Numbered from the stretch's first letter, positions 1 to 11,349 are shown. The stretch: 64,000 nucleotides of DNA from Pestalotiopsis fici W106-1 (GCF_000516985.1 NW_006917094.1:558001-622000); one strand, 5' to 3'. Numbers and translations: made by a program. Notes: a model not told the origin generated them from the sequence alone.

Positions 1-676
1 TATTCACTTGCAGAGCGGGTTGACTTGTTGATGTTGGACCACAATAAGCCCCTGCAAATTCGGCGACTCCAAAATCATCAAATCCATCGTAAGCCTTTCG
101 TAGCGACCACTGCCACTGAGGAATGGGAGTCAAGGCACCAGATGTACTCAACACAAGATCGACAAAGATATCATGAGCCCAGTAAGTTGGGTCCAATATC
201 AGGCTGGGACTGACCGTGGCCAGCCACTGATCTGGCCTGAGTAGTTTTCTTAGCACATCGTACCATATAGACTGATAGTTGTCCCAGATAATATTTGTTC
301 CAGGTAACTCGGCATCCTTTAACCTGCGCGCAGCGGTCAAAGCCTGGTTATCTGCTTTCTGAAGGGCCTGTTCTCTCGCCTGCAGGAGTTTGATCCTGCT
401 CCGGTGACTGCCATTGCTTGATACTCCATTATAAATATATCGATTGATGTCGGCACATCTGCAAGGCAAAGCCTCTATACCCTCATGAAAGAAAGTGAGG
501 TACGGTATGTGCCTCTCGCTGCTCTGATCTCGGGTTTCGCTGTGGATGAGGGCTACCGCCACACAATTGGTGCTTGTCGGATCGCCCGCAACCAGAATTC
601 TCCAACCGTTTACTTCGTCAGATCTGGCACCGCGAAGAACATGTTGCCAGATATCAGATGGATGCAAACGTTCCAT
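1..676 (-). CDS. Unrecognised protein, C-terminus cut by the window edge
   Basis: On the minus strand the frame from the ATG at 674-676 stays open for 225 codons to the left edge, with no stop inside the window. The composition reads as real protein: amphipathic helices, many Trp and Tyr, a Cys pair in ALPCRCADINRY, an Ala/Gln/Lys-rich helix (LLQAREQALQKADNQ) and a Trp-rich stretch (PIPQWQWSLRKAYDG). I do not recognise the family. The ATG may not be the true start: the same frame continues upstream through a short open stretch, two adjacent stops (707-712) and another 71 open codons to 925. The block could therefore be an inner exon of a larger gene or part of a decaying one. Function unknown; I am fairly sure it is or was coding, but not that it is intact. 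Confidence 0.5.
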   Translation of the reverse strand, partial: MERLHPSDIWQHVLRGARSDEVNGWRILVAGDPTSTNCVAVALIHSETRDQSSERHIPYLTFFHEGIEALPCRCADINRYIYNGVSSNGSHRSRIKLLQAREQALQKADNQALTAARRLKDAELPGTNIIWDNYQSIWYDVLRKLLRPDQWLATVSPSLILDPTYWAHDIFVDLVLSTSGALTPIPQWQWSLRKAYDGFDDFGVAEFAGAYCGPTSTSQPALQVN

Positions 677-712
677 GATCAGTATGTCTAGTGTTTGATT
701 CCGATATTACTA

Positions 713-1055
713 TTGACGAGGATCATGGTAGATAGCATCACATGGGCAGTCAATGCCGACGTATTGCATTGTGCCAATCAACCTTTGCTTTGATCCCGCA
801 GACAATGAAGCATGGATCTTTAGGTAAACGATGATCGACACAAAGTCGGCCCTCTTTACTTGAATATCGTCACTGTGTCCTTTGCTGTCTTTGTCGTCAA
901 GAAAACGTCTTCGGCTTAGCTCATCCTATACACGCGGTGACCAATTTAGTACATCGTGGCATTTTTGGCAGCAACAGATAACATGCGCTCAACGCGGAAA
1001 GAACCAGAATATTACATACTTCAAGGCAGATGTCGACCACAGGGATGCGTAAAAT
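713..1055 (-). pseudogene. Upstream part of the left-edge gene, possibly decayed
   Basis: Minus-strand codons 713-925 are open and protein-like (for example VKRADFVSIIVYLKIHASL) and lie in the same frame as the coding block at 1-676. They are separated from it by TAA (707-709) and TAG (710-712), which follow a CAA codon. Just upstream, a well-formed intron can be read at 926-1019: donor GTATGT, branch-like ACTAAAT, acceptor TATAG. It joins in frame to 12 further codons (1020-1055, IPVVDICLE) before another TAA. The stops could come from C-to-T changes in CAA/CAG codons (repeat-induced point mutation) or be hidden by a 54-nt intron at 688-741. Which is true cannot be decided here. Confidence 0.35.
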
Positions 1056-1711
1056 TTAATCTTCTTTCAGCGTCGTGTTTAATAATATGCGCACCATGAG
1101 CATCGTCCTCGATATGGTCACCATTAACATAGAATTGAATCTTGTAGATATGATCTGTCGCAACAGCGAGGTTGTTTTACTGGCATGGACTATAGGGATC
1201 ACTGCCTTTAACTTGTCATTCTCGTCATATACCATTTGCCGGGGGTTATAAGCTATGTTTTATCGTCTGCAGCCAAGAAGGAAGGGTTTCGTTGCACACA
1301 GCCAAATGAACATGGGACTCTGGCTTCGGGTGGGTTGGAGGTTTCCATCAAGAAGATTGATGCAAACCGTTTGTACTTGAAATCGCGGGCAGATATGAAA
1401 CATACAGCTAAGGGCTTATGATGCTGATAAATATTTGGATATTTGACGAAGGTGACGGAATATGCATATAATGTGGCATATTTTATGCTAGGTCTATCCA
1501 GCGCACCAGAATAAAGCGCGATGACTCGTCTGGGTTCTGTATAACTGCAGAGGTGCGTGCTATTTTAAAAGGGGATCACATCTCTGGATGGCTTAAATGG
1601 GCACATGTCATGAAAAGTAACGTAGAGGTCATACAATCACCGCTGCAGTAGCCAATCAGACCAGTGTGCTCAGTCCACATTTATGATAGCAATCATGACA
1701 TAAAGAGAATG

Positions 1712-1719
1712 TGACGTCA
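1712..1719. promoter_or_regulatory. CRE palindrome TGACGTCA
   Basis: A perfect TGACGTCA palindrome lies 203 bp upstream of the ATG of the CsbD-like gene. In fungi this site is bound by ATF/CREB-type bZIP factors of the stress MAP-kinase pathway. A stress-response-type AGGGG lies further up near 1569-1573. Binding is inferred from the motif only. Confidence 0.4.
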
Positions 1720-1921
1720 TTGACGGTGCCGCGTGTCCGAGACAGCAGTCTGTTACTGCTATTTTACGAGCCATTCTACAATTCGTCTTTCTCAAATCTT
1801 TATTATTTCAATACTTCATTCTAAATCCAAGCCTTGGCCTAAGAAAACTCAAATCCTACAAAGTTTTGTTCTTCAAGAAACCACGAACCAAAAAGCATAA
1901 CTCACCAAGCAACAATTCAAG

Positions 1922-2299
1922 ATGCCCAACAAGACCACCGTCCTCGGCAAGCCCAACAGCGCCGAAGTGCAACCAGACGGAACGGCGACCAACGTTACCA
2001 CAAAGGGCGAATTTGTCCAGTCATCCGATCCTACTGCCCACCCCGATGCCAGTCTTGGCCAGAAGCTCAAGGGCGACGTACAGGGGGCTCTGCACACAGC
2101 TACTGGATCCCTCCAGTCGGCAGCTGGTGCAGTGACAGGAAACCAAAAGCTGAAGCAGGAAGGTCTTCACAAGATGCAAGAAGAAGATCAACGTATCGGT
2201 GCCAAGCACGGCATCATGCCTGTCGGCAGCGGCTTGAGAGAAAAGGCCTCTGGCGTACCATCGACGGTTGAGCAGACACAGACTAGGCCCGCCGAGTAG
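1922..2299 (+). CDS. CsbD-like small stress protein (Hmp1-type)
   Basis: A 125-residue, highly polar, intronless protein without membrane segment or signal peptide. The middle (about residues 45-80) carries the CsbD-like pattern: GQKLKGDVQGALHTATGS, then a repeat-like AAGAVTGNQKLKQEG. Fungal relatives include the mismatched base-pair and cruciform DNA recognition protein Hmp1 of Ustilago and other stress-induced hydrophilic proteins; bacterial CsbD is a general-stress protein. The role here is probably stress protection, possibly DNA-associated, but no catalytic residue is expected or seen. The start is the first ATG of the frame, after an A-rich leader. A CRE lies 203 bp upstream. It points the same way as the phosphatase gene downstream but is separate from it. 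Confidence 0.75.
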   Translation: MPNKTTVLGKPNSAEVQPDGTATNVTTKGEFVQSSDPTAHPDASLGQKLKGDVQGALHTATGSLQSAAGAVTGNQKLKQEGLHKMQEEDQRIGAKHGIMPVGSGLREKASGVPSTVEQTQTRPAE

Positions 2300-2741
2300 G
2301 CAGATTTGGCGTTGGGTGTCATGGAAAAGAACAGCACTAGACATGACGAACGTTACGATGTATGATTATACCGTCTCATTCTGCGCGGGAGAAGCAGAGT
2401 AGCCAGCACAATACCCAAACAATATGATTGCCTAATGTCCATTGTATCTTTGAACGTGATCTTGTAACTACAATACCTACATTAAGGTGCTGATCCGCTT
2501 GCCAGGGCGCCCTGGAGCTTGATGGGCGCTAATAACTGCCCTGTATTATGTAGTAGTAGCTGATCCTGGACCCTGACATCATTTAGGTTAGCTAGTGCCT
2601 GGCTACCCTTTGGTGGGGCATTTTTTGCAACTTTGTCCATGTCCTCCATCTGCCATATGCGCAACTTGCGGAGTGTGCAACGCAACAGTCCCAACTACAA
2701 CATTCTGTCCCATTCGCAGCAAGTCGGCTACATTCGTTAAG
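2300..2741. other. Intergenic: CsbD-like 3' flank and phosphatase promoter
   Basis: No gene is supported here. The stretch holds the 3' untranslated flank of the CsbD-like gene and the presumed promoter of the phosphatase gene. Confidence 0.6.
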
Positions 2742-3300
2742 ATGTCGGAAAAGACCAGCGTTCTCTTTGTTTGTCTCGGCAACATTTGCCGGTCTACCAT
2801 GGCCGAGGGCGTTTTTCGGTCTCTAGTCAAGGAGTCGCCTTACAATGAGATGATTGGAAACATTGACTCTTGCGGCACCGGTGAGTACCTCGCATTGCCC
2901 TCGAAACTCTGTTGTCACTTGCGTCTCTTGACTAATTCTACTTGTAGGAGCTTATCATGCTGGCGACGATCCTGACGACCGAACAATGTCCACCCTCGAA
3001 AAGCACGGCATCACTGATTATGTACACGCGGCCCGAAAAGTTCGGTCTTCCGATTTCGAGAACTTCGACTACATCTTCGCCATGGACCGCTCCAACCTGT
3101 CAGACCTCTTGAGATCCAAGAAACCAGCAGGCGCCAAGGCAAAGGTCATGTTGTTTGGAGAATACTCGGGCTCTGGCAAGGCCGAAGTTGTTCAGGACCC
3201 ATACTATGGCGGCCAGCAAGGTTTTGAGACAGCATACACACAGTGCTTGAGATTTTCCAAAAACTTCCTTAGCGAACTCCTCACCAACACAGACGCCTAG
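2742..3300 (+). CDS. LTP1: Low-molecular-weight protein tyrosine phosphatase
   Basis: Two exons (2742-2880 and 2948-3300) give 163 residues, the usual size for this family. The phosphate-binding loop with the CX5R signature is VCLGNICRS, with Cys11 as nucleophile and Arg17. The general-acid Asp sits in the conserved QDPYYGG near the C-terminus, and SCGTGAYHAGDDPD is also typical. The 67-nt intron starts GTGAGT, has a CTAAT branch site and ends TAG; splicing restores GTGAYHAGDD across the joint. The start ATG directly precedes the family's short N-terminus. Cytosolic hydrolysis of phosphotyrosine, and possibly of small phosphate esters, is expected from the family. Confidence 0.93.
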
Positions 3301-3450
3301 GCCTAGGTTGTATATTTACTGCATATCGTTGTGGTCACCATTAGAGATGCGATAGACGACGATACCCCGCCCAAATCATGGGCAAAGACAAGAACAAGAC
3401 AATAGACTACGATTGCAGCAGATTTCGTCTCTTCACCACGTGTAGCTCTC

Positions 3451-4323
3451 TTAGACGACGAGTCTGACCTTCAGTTTGTCATCTTTAATAATCTCCTCTC
3501 TTCTAGCAACAACCTCCTCCATGTCCCACGTAGCGCTGAGATATCTACCCGACAACCATTCACGCCTCTCGCCAGACAACCACACAACAGTCGAAGCCGC
3601 CAATTCAGGATTGTCAGTCAAGCCGGCCAAAGTATCTGCAGGCATTCCTTTCTCGGCGAGCTCTGTTAAGACGGCACCTGGATGGACGCTATAGGCTACG
3701 AGTCCTCTTTCTGCCGCCTCCACCAATAGGAACTCGGTCAGCTTGAGGACAGCAAACTTGCTTGTTCCGTAGGCGCTGGCCATGTGTCGCAAATTATGCG
3801 CTGCAACGCTGTTGATATTGAGGATGGTTTGTGGCCCACCAACTGCCGCCGAAATCAGAGGGACAAAGTACTTGCTCATCAAGTACGGACCCTTGAGGTT
3901 GACTTCAATTGTCTTCCACCAAGTCTCTGCATCCGATTCAGGGAGACTCATAGCGGGGGTCATGAATCCGGCATTATTGACAAGGACATCAAGTTTACCA
4001 CCAAATTCCTCCCGAATAAGTCCGGCACAGGTACGGACGCTCTCCTCATTCGTGACATCAAGCTTGTGCAAAACAATCTGGGGAGGGTCAAAGCCATTGC
4101 CCTGAGCTGCCTGGATCATGTCATGAGCCAGCTTGTCGAAGTCTTCAGATATATCCGCGACTGCAATCGCTGCGGCTCCGGCTTTTGCAAAGGCTACGGC
4201 AATGCATCGGCCAATGCCTCGTGTCCCACCCGTGATCAAGACTTTGTGACCGACATGGGCTGTTTCCTCAATGTAGGGATACGGACAACTATGGGTTATG
4301 GAAGTGAACTTCAAACCTGCCAA
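3451..4323 (-). CDS. Short-chain dehydrogenase/reductase (SDR)
   Basis: A 290-residue intronless classical SDR. The nucleotide-binding motif TGGTRGIG is at residues 31-38, NNAG at 116-119 and catalytic Asn142, Ser172, Tyr185 and Lys189 (YGTSK) are all present, so the enzyme should be active. An acidic residue in VADIS after the second strand points towards NAD(H) rather than NADP(H), but this is weak. The C-terminal substrate loop is variable and the substrate cannot be named. The tail DNPELAASTVVWLSGER is the usual end of the fold. It converges with the phosphatase gene, with about 150 bp between the stop codons. Confidence 0.9.
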   Translation of the reverse strand: MAGLKFTSITHSCPYPYIEETAHVGHKVLITGGTRGIGRCIAVAFAKAGAAAIAVADISEDFDKLAHDMIQAAQGNGFDPPQIVLHKLDVTNEESVRTCAGLIREEFGGKLDVLVNNAGFMTPAMSLPESDAETWWKTIEVNLKGPYLMSKYFVPLISAAVGGPQTILNINSVAAHNLRHMASAYGTSKFAVLKLTEFLLVEAAERGLVAYSVHPGAVLTELAEKGMPADTLAGLTDNPELAASTVVWLSGERREWLSGRYLSATWDMEEVVARREEIIKDDKLKVRLVV

Positions 4324-6201
4324 TCCATCTGATTAGCTTTGTTATTCACCACGGATAACTCGTGCGGATAGCAATGCGAACCATTCTCAGGCGCTCGAGG
4401 TGGATATGATGTCATTGTATATACAGGCTTTCCGAAAGGTTTCGATATAATATTGAAATGAATTTCGTGGATGGGGCTACTCTTGGCAAGAGAATGGGGT
4501 TCCGAGTGCATCAATTATAGTCCCTGGTATATTCGGCGTTTCTCCAAACGCCGAACCCCCATTCATGCATTCGGACATAACTGGCCAAACATTATGAAAG
4601 AGGAGCTCAGACTCCACTCTGAAAGTCTAATGTTGTGACGATGTCCCGTCACTTGAACGAGATCAAAGGTTATCTGATTGTTGACCCTGGGAAGGTGAAC
4701 AAATCGCATGGTTCCACGATACGTGCCGTGGTCTCGAATTCGATGTGATGAGTCTGCCCAGTTTGCTTTCCTACGAATAGGGTGGTTCTTTCAGAGTAAT
4801 TCAATCAATAATTCTTAGCTCTGAACAAGAAAGTTTCAGTATATTCGCAAGAGTCGGTATTTATCCTTGGTTGCACTATCTACATGGCCCTCGGATTGGT
4901 GATGGGCAGCGGAAAGAACTGGGTCCAGCCATAAGTATTGTCAAGCAAATGAAAGTCGATCGGAGAAATATCCGACTGAGACGTGTGCCATCACTCCTCG
5001 CTCAGTACTGCCGTGTGCCGCAGTGTCGGGAACAACTGCATCAACAATGACAAGCTCGGCTCCAAGCCATGAGAGAATCAAGTATAGGCGAGTAATCCCT
5101 TATTCAGACGCCGAGTCTCAGCCACCTAGATTGGCATTGTGTTGGGCTTGTACAGCCTGTTTGTGTCCGTGTATTCATCTATCTTGGAGCCATCAAGGTA
5201 AGGTCATTGTGCTGCCAAACGGTGAGGGGGATGAAAGCGGTACGGCAGGTGAGGTCAACACTACGTATGGAGCTCGCAACACACGCTGCCAATGGCCATA
5301 TGCAAAGACGATGATGATAATGCAGGTAAGGACCCAGTCCACTGCACGAAACAAGAACAAAAACAAAAGTCCGCCTGTGCATAGACTAGCCAAGTCCTGT
5401 ACGAAAAAAAATTACGTGCTTCAAATGACACGACGGTTATGGAACTAATTGTCTAAAGTGGGCGTTATTGACTCTGGTCGGTTGGACAGAATTTTCTGCC
5501 CAGCGCAGCCTTGGTGGTATTTTCATGCACCGTAGTTTTGCACCCTCGCATGGTCGCGGGCTCCCGCTAAGCCCTTTGCAGTATCCAACGGGTTCGAGTT
5601 GCCCCCCTTTGTGCCATGCGAGAATTGCACAGGGAAAAAGGTGATCTGATGCTACCGGAGGCATAACAGGGGGGGTTGTCCGGCAAGAGCATATATTGTC
5701 CGACTAAAACTCTAAATATCAATACAAGTTCCTCATCAAGGACCCGATTATGACCTTCTTTCTCCCTCTTCTTCTTCTTCTTCTCTTCTTCAAAATATGA
5801 CTCCTTCAGACTCGAACGTCCACCATGACGCTGGTACACTGCGGATCAGAGACTCGTATAGTCCGCTCCACCACCCCACACTGTATAGAAGGCGACTAAG
5901 CTGAATACAGGATGTCACGTCACGTGGGGGTCAGACATTCAGGCGGCCAGGCCTGTCCGCGCAGGCCGTCGCCAATGGAGAGGGAGCGGCTGGAGAGGGA
6001 GGTGAAGGGATGAAGCCATTGACACCGACCTGAAAGTAAATACTACCGTTCAGAGGGCCGGTAATGCTTCTCATTCCGGGGCGTTGAGAAAGGGTCAAAC
6101 CCACCCCCGATTCGGATCCGCACGCCCCAGCCCAGCATTTCCCAATCTATCGGAGTAGTACTAGCGCCCCCCTTGTCCTCCCCTGGGTGGGAATTTTGAC
6201 C
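4324..6201. other. Intergenic, divergent promoters
   Basis: This 1.9 kb lies between the divergent SDR and Clr5 genes. It contains short chance reading frames, some pyrimidine-rich tracts (around 5755-5790) and no recognisable gene or repeat. A frame at 5023-5448 contains splice-like GTAAGG sites but no family resemblance. Confidence 0.5.
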
Positions 6202-7892
6202 ATGTCTCAAGACACGACAGCAGAACACGATCTCGTCACCACGGCAGCGGCGGCGGCGGCGGCATCCGCGGCGCGACAGATTGGAAGATGCGGTGCCACC
6301 ACCGGCCCTTCTGCCGAGGACTGGGAGGCCAAAAGGGCCGTCATCACCGATCTTTACAAGAAAATGAAGTTGACTGAGCTGGATATCTTCATGAGGAGAG
6401 AACATAATTTCCATGCCAGGTAAGCATCAAATCAGGCTGCGCCAAGGCAAAGAGAGCGGTTTGGTGTAGACTTCTCAGCTGCCCCCGGGGACCGTTTCAC
6501 AACCCCATAGTTGTTCGTCTTCGGCCCACTGATGTGTCTCTCCGCCTCAGCAAGCGCATGTACAACCAGCGGTTTAAGCAATGGGGGTGCACAAAGTATA
6601 TCAAGTTTTCCGAAAAGGAAGATCTATTGAAAGAGTGCGGCGGCAGCGTGAGGGAACTCACCGCCCGGTATAGAGCGGGCAAGATCATGAAGCCGCAATA
6701 CGAAAAGACGCTGCGATATATCAGGTCGAAACAGGCGGTCGAGCCCCCGACACCGTACATCATGGAGATGAAGACGCCAGACAATAGCACCGACCTCATC
6801 CTCCGGACCCTGCGGGACTATCACCACGCACTGGCGGATCCTGCTTCAAAAATGCACATTCCAAGCGATGACCGGGCTCTGAACCTAAACTCCTCCAAGG
6901 AATCCGACGACCTATGGTTCGGCATCCTGGTGGGCGTAAAGACCCTCCTCCGGAGCACGGGGGATAGCCCAAAAGCGCCATCATCCAACCATATTTCGGC
7001 AACGTGGGATTTGAACCAGACCTTTGCCATGCTGCGGCGAGTTGGCTTCCTCACGGCCCCGGCCATGCTGGAGCGGCCTCTGGACTTTGTGTACGAAGTC
7101 TTGATAGAGATGACGGCGCTGCAAGGCAAGAACTGGCCCGAGCTGCGCCACGCCATTCTCCGGCTCTTTAACCAGGAGGCCAGCCGCATCTTTGGGCCGT
7201 CGCACCCCGTGGCCGTCATCTGCCGCGAGATGCTCCAGGACACGGACCAGTCGGGCGTGACGTTCAAGAGCCTCGGCTGCATCCGCGACCTCGTCGTGCA
7301 GCTCTGGAGCCCCGACCACACCATGTCCTTCAAGGCGCAGATGGCGGTGCAAAAGGCCCTGCTCAAGGTCCGGGACCTGGGCCCTGCGATACAGATTGGC
7401 ACGCAGCTTTTCGTGTCGAGCCGCCAGAAATGGGGCGACACGTCGCAGCAGGCTCGCATGGCCGCGCAGCGCCTGGGCCAGCTGTACACGGTTATGAACG
7501 AAATGGCCATGGCCAAGGGCGAGCCCGACTGGGCAGCCGTCGAAAGCGCGCTTGGGTGGTACAACGACGTGATACGGCTGTCCCCAATGGCCCCTGGTCG
7601 TGACGCGAGGAGGACGGGATTTATAGAGGACGAGACGACACTGTCGACAATGGGCGACATGACATACATTAACAATAGGATTGGCAAGGATGCCGAGGCT
7701 CTGGCGTGGTATCAAAAAGCGGCCGAGATGAGCCGTCGGATATGCAATCCAGGATCTACCATCATGAGAGCATGTATCAGCATGCTGATCAATAAGCAGA
7801 AGGAGATGAAACGGTTTGATCAAGCTGCTGCTTGGGATGCAATTTTGAGCCAGATGGAGGCTACTAGTTCCAACGAAAGCGTGAATTCATGA
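6202..7892 (+). CDS. Clr5-domain protein
   Basis: Two exons (6202-6419 and 6551-7892) give 519 residues. Splicing out the 131-nt intron (GTAAGC...CAG) rebuilds a complete Clr5 domain at about residues 40-92: DWEAKRAVITDLYKKMKLTE, then NFHASKRMYNQRFKQWGCTKY. The joint falls inside FHAS/KRMY. The domain is named after S. pombe Clr5, and fungal members are often of unknown role. The first part holds a nine-residue Ala run. The C-terminal 200 residues are helical and TPR-like (ALGWYNDVIRLSP, AEALAWYQKAAEMSRRI). I chose ATG 6202 because nothing upstream in the frame begins with ATG. A nuclear regulatory role is likely but unproven. Confidence 0.85.
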
Positions 7893-8320
7893 ATTTGACA
7901 AGTTCAAAATCGTTTCCAAGTTTGTCGTGAGACATCATCGTGAAGCTACGTCTTGAACATTTATTCATCGCATCATGAATGTTTGTGCTCACATAAGGCC
8001 CGTCACCGCCAATCCCGAGTTCCTATCCATGTTTGTGCAAGCATCTAACATTGATTCAAGGTATACTCGAATAAGTGGATGCTGAACGCCAGGTTCCCCG
8101 ATGAGTAAATAATGCTCCATTTTATTGGCAACCAGATAAATGCTCCCAATAGCCCGTTGCTGTGTTGCTTTCTGCCACCATATGCACCAAACGCCGATAC
8201 TCCCTACCAAAGACCAATGATCCAAGCACTAGACCGACTGAATCAACCATGATTCGGTATCGCAAACACGCCATGCCATATCATGACAAGTCAAATATCT
8301 GATGATTCCCCACCTCTCCT
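7893..8320. other. Intergenic between convergent genes
   Basis: These 428 bp hold the 3' flanks of the Clr5 gene and of SGF29. I see no gene. Confidence 0.6.
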
Positions 8321-9700
8321 TTAAGGTCGGTATTCAACAACGAACCGTCGCGCGACATGTTGCCTAACACTGTCCTTCTCCTCGCCGTCAAATTTCAAGC
8401 TGACTTGACCATCAGGATCCATTCCAATGACCGTGGCCTTGTAGAATGTAGTCGTTTGAGGATACAATGCGAGAACAACCTTTCCCGAGTCAAGCGGAGG
8501 CAGTGAAACGCCCTCCTTTGGTATGCCAATCATGCTACTGGCACTGCTGCGGAACTCCTTTTGCTTGCCAGACTCATCCATGTCAACGTCAAGTACCTTG
8601 TATCGGCGTGATTTGCCCTCACCGCGAACATCCTGTACACGGCCAAGGATCCAGTCTGATGAGGGCTCATTGTTCTGAGGCTTGGGTTTAAAGGCAACCT
8701 CCTCCTGTTTAGCAAAGGTGACCTTGGATCGGGCATTGTTGGCAGCAGAGTTTTGCGGCTCAACGCTGCCCGCTTTTGCTACTGGCGTCGAACGGTCCAC
8801 ACTAGGTGGCACTGAACCTCGATCGCCCTTGCTGGCATTGCTCCCTCCCATCCGACGAGCAACACTAGGATTAGGTGACGGTACTGACGAGTCACCAGAA
8901 CCATCAAAGTCATATACCGAGGATGAGGCGGCAGCAGACTCCTTGGCCCGCTGGGTGGCAGAGCGTGAGAAGGATGGTTCCTGGTCCTCCTTGGCTTTTT
9001 GAATGGCACTCAAGAGTTTGAGGTTCTCAATGGCCTGTTTGATCTGCGCAGCTGTCTTCTCGTTGATCTTGACGCCCGATCTAAGAAGACTGTCAATGTT
9101 GCTGAGATCAGCCTGCAGCTCCGGACGTGTACCTGATAATATTTAGTATGCTTTGCGATTACGACAATAGAGGACGCAAGAGGGGGGCTGGCTACCGTTG
9201 GCATCGCGCTTGTCAAAGTCGCCAGCGTTTCTTTTTTCCGCCATGAGCTTATCTTGTGTTACAATGTCGTCCACGTTTTGGCTACTCTCATTGATGGCTC
9301 CCACAATGGAGTTTAATGACCCCTCCACGTTACGCCAAAGGCCATACTCCTCGCCAACCTCATTATTGCGGTTGGCTGTCCGCTGACCTCTATTTCTCTG
9401 AGACATGTTTGGGTCTGCAGGATGCGAGGTGCTGCCCGAACGACTATGCTGTGGGCCTTCCTCACCCGAGAGACCGTCCGAGCCTGATCTACCTCTACCT
9501 AAAGACCCCCGCTTCTTGGAAGGGGAGGATGAACGATGGGGAGGGGGGGTGCCCGTCGGGGTTGGGGACTGTGAACTCGAGACACCCGTACGCCTCGGTT
9601 TGGTAGGGTTCTCCCAACGCGGACCAAAAGTGCTCGAAAGCTGGTTGATTGCCTTGAGAGTTCTTTTCTTACTTTTCTTAGAAGGATCTGCAGGGTCCAT
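8321..9700 (-). CDS. SGF29: SAGA complex histone reader SGF29
   Basis: Two exons (9196-9700 and 8321-9132, minus strand) give 438 residues. The last 130 residues form the SGF29 tandem-Tudor domain, with WILGRVQDV at its start and the hallmark VLALYPQTTTFYKATV, then VSLKFDGEE. In the family this domain binds histone H3 trimethylated on Lys4 and helps recruit the SAGA acetyltransferase. Residues 1-150 are Ser/Pro/Arg-rich and disordered. A helical segment encoded at the start of exon 2 (ELQADLSNIDSLLRSGVKIN) matches the N-terminal coiled coil that contacts Ada3. The 63-nt intron has GTAGCC, a branch ATACTAAAT and CAG. The start MDPADPSKKSKKR is the first ATG giving this frame. Confidence 0.92.
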
Positions 9701-11349
9701 TGTTAATAAGGTTTTTTGGCACTTGACCAAAGAGAGGAGAGGAAAAAGAATAGCAGTAGTACGATTATATGATACAGTGCATATAAAAGGACATGAGAGA
9801 CCAATGATATGCTGCACGCCCGCGATAACCTGATGATGATCTGCCAGTCAATGAATAGTGGGAAAAGGAAGAGGAAAATTCATTACGTGGATGTTTACCT
9901 GTTTGTATTGCACTGCAAGCAATTGAGATGCGAGCGCAAGAGGGAAGCGACAGACAGACGGAGGAGTAAGATGAAGCCAGGCGCGCAGAGAGGTCAAGCA
10001 ATTGTTGACACTTGCACTTTTCGTAAGCCGCGCCTTACAAAATGAGCGACAGCTGACCAAAAAGTGAAGATTGCAGTCGGAGTTTGGCGAATAGTTGAAG
10101 GAAATGGATGATTTTACGCGGAAGGTGAAGGTTGCTCCATGCCCTGGGGAGTCGTGGTAATATATAAGGCCGAGGGCGATAAAGCGTGGTTAAACTTTGT
10201 GCATCAGACTCTCGACGTGCGCATTTTGCAGGCTCATCAAGGTAATGGGCTGTAGTCGTTGACAGGGCCAAGCAAGCATTAAAGGTAGGTCGCGGGCGCC
10301 GACCGGGGCAGCAAGATAAGCCGGGGACTGGCTGCTGCTGTTGGTGGTGGTACTGGTACTGGTACTGGTACTGGTACCGTAGTGGCACAAGGCAAAGCGA
10401 AGGAGGCTGACTGATATTGGATCTGCAAAGCAAGCTGCCGAGCTGCTGCTGCCGCCCGCTATGATTGGGGTAAAGGAATGTCCGGGGCTTGATGTTGGGG
10501 AGGTCCTTGAAACGCGACTGAACTGGGAATTGCCTTGTGTCTCCTCCCCAGACATAAGGTAGAGACGCGACGAATGTTACCTTGTTATTAGCGAGCCGCT
10601 TCTCCTCTCCCTCTTGTCTTTGCCGCTTCTCAACCTTATTGGGCAGGCGGTCAAAGGCGGCCAAAGATCAAGAGGTGACGGCTCGATGGCCTTTGGTGAT
10701 TGGGACAATTAGGTATTAGCGGTGCTCGGTCCATGCCCCTCGTGGTGGGGCTCTGTTGGAGGGGCCAGCAAAGAAGGATTGGAAGTTGACAAGGGCTGAG
10801 TGGCTGGGCCAGATGGTACTTTTTTTTTTTTTTAACTTTTTTTTAAAGGGACAAGGCTTATTTGGTTGATTGATTGATGAGTAAAATGATTGAATGCAGG
10901 TCTCACAGCGCGTGTCGTCTGGTGACAAGCAGCACTCAAATGGCGGGGCTATGATTCGGCGGGGTACTGATATTCACTGGACTCTGACCTTGAAGGTGCA
11001 TCATCGCTTGTACCACCACGTCTTAGAGACATCAGAAGGACAACAAAATATTTAATGCTCGGTAAAGTCTGGAGTTGATTTCCATTTCTCGTCACCTTTG
11101 GCTGTCTCAACTCGCACTAGTGATTTATATTCTGTCGCTGACTGAGAATTGTCCAACAAGTCTCAAGAGTCAACAGTCAACACGCAAGCAGTGTTGATTC
11201 TCTGTCTCCACCTAAATCAGCCCGTCAACCAGTTTAGGAGAACTGTCATTCAAAATACGGGATACCTGTTCAATCAAACCCTGAATTGGATTGTTCTTTG
11301 TCCGTCATCACCACGCACCTGATACAGCATAAATTTCTGTTGGCCCAGC
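9701..11349. other. Intergenic, divergent promoters of SGF29 and phosphomannose isomerase
   Basis: No supportable gene. It holds a GGTACT microsatellite (10349-10378), an interrupted T-run near 10819-10844 and a TATATAAGG on the plus strand near 10160. A minus-strand frame at 10035-10664 is low-complexity (Tyr-Gln repeats from the microsatellite) and resembles no protein known to me. Confidence 0.5.
10349..10378. repeat. GGTACT hexanucleotide microsatellite
   Basis: Four perfect GGTACT copies plus a partial fifth, preceded by GGT and GCT triplets. It lies in the SGF29/phosphomannose isomerase promoter region. Confidence 0.85.

Noticed and set aside
1236..1421. 61-codon plus-strand frame
   Set aside because: The minus strand is equally open here and could belong to the left-edge gene; neither can be chosen without alignment.
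5023..5448. 141-codon plus-strand frame with GTAAGG donor-like sites
   Set aside because: Possible splice sites but no convincing acceptor partner or family resemblance.
10035..10664. 209-codon minus-strand frame with Tyr-Gln repeats
   Set aside because: The repeats come from the GGTACT microsatellite; no motif, and it sits in the shared promoter of two genes.
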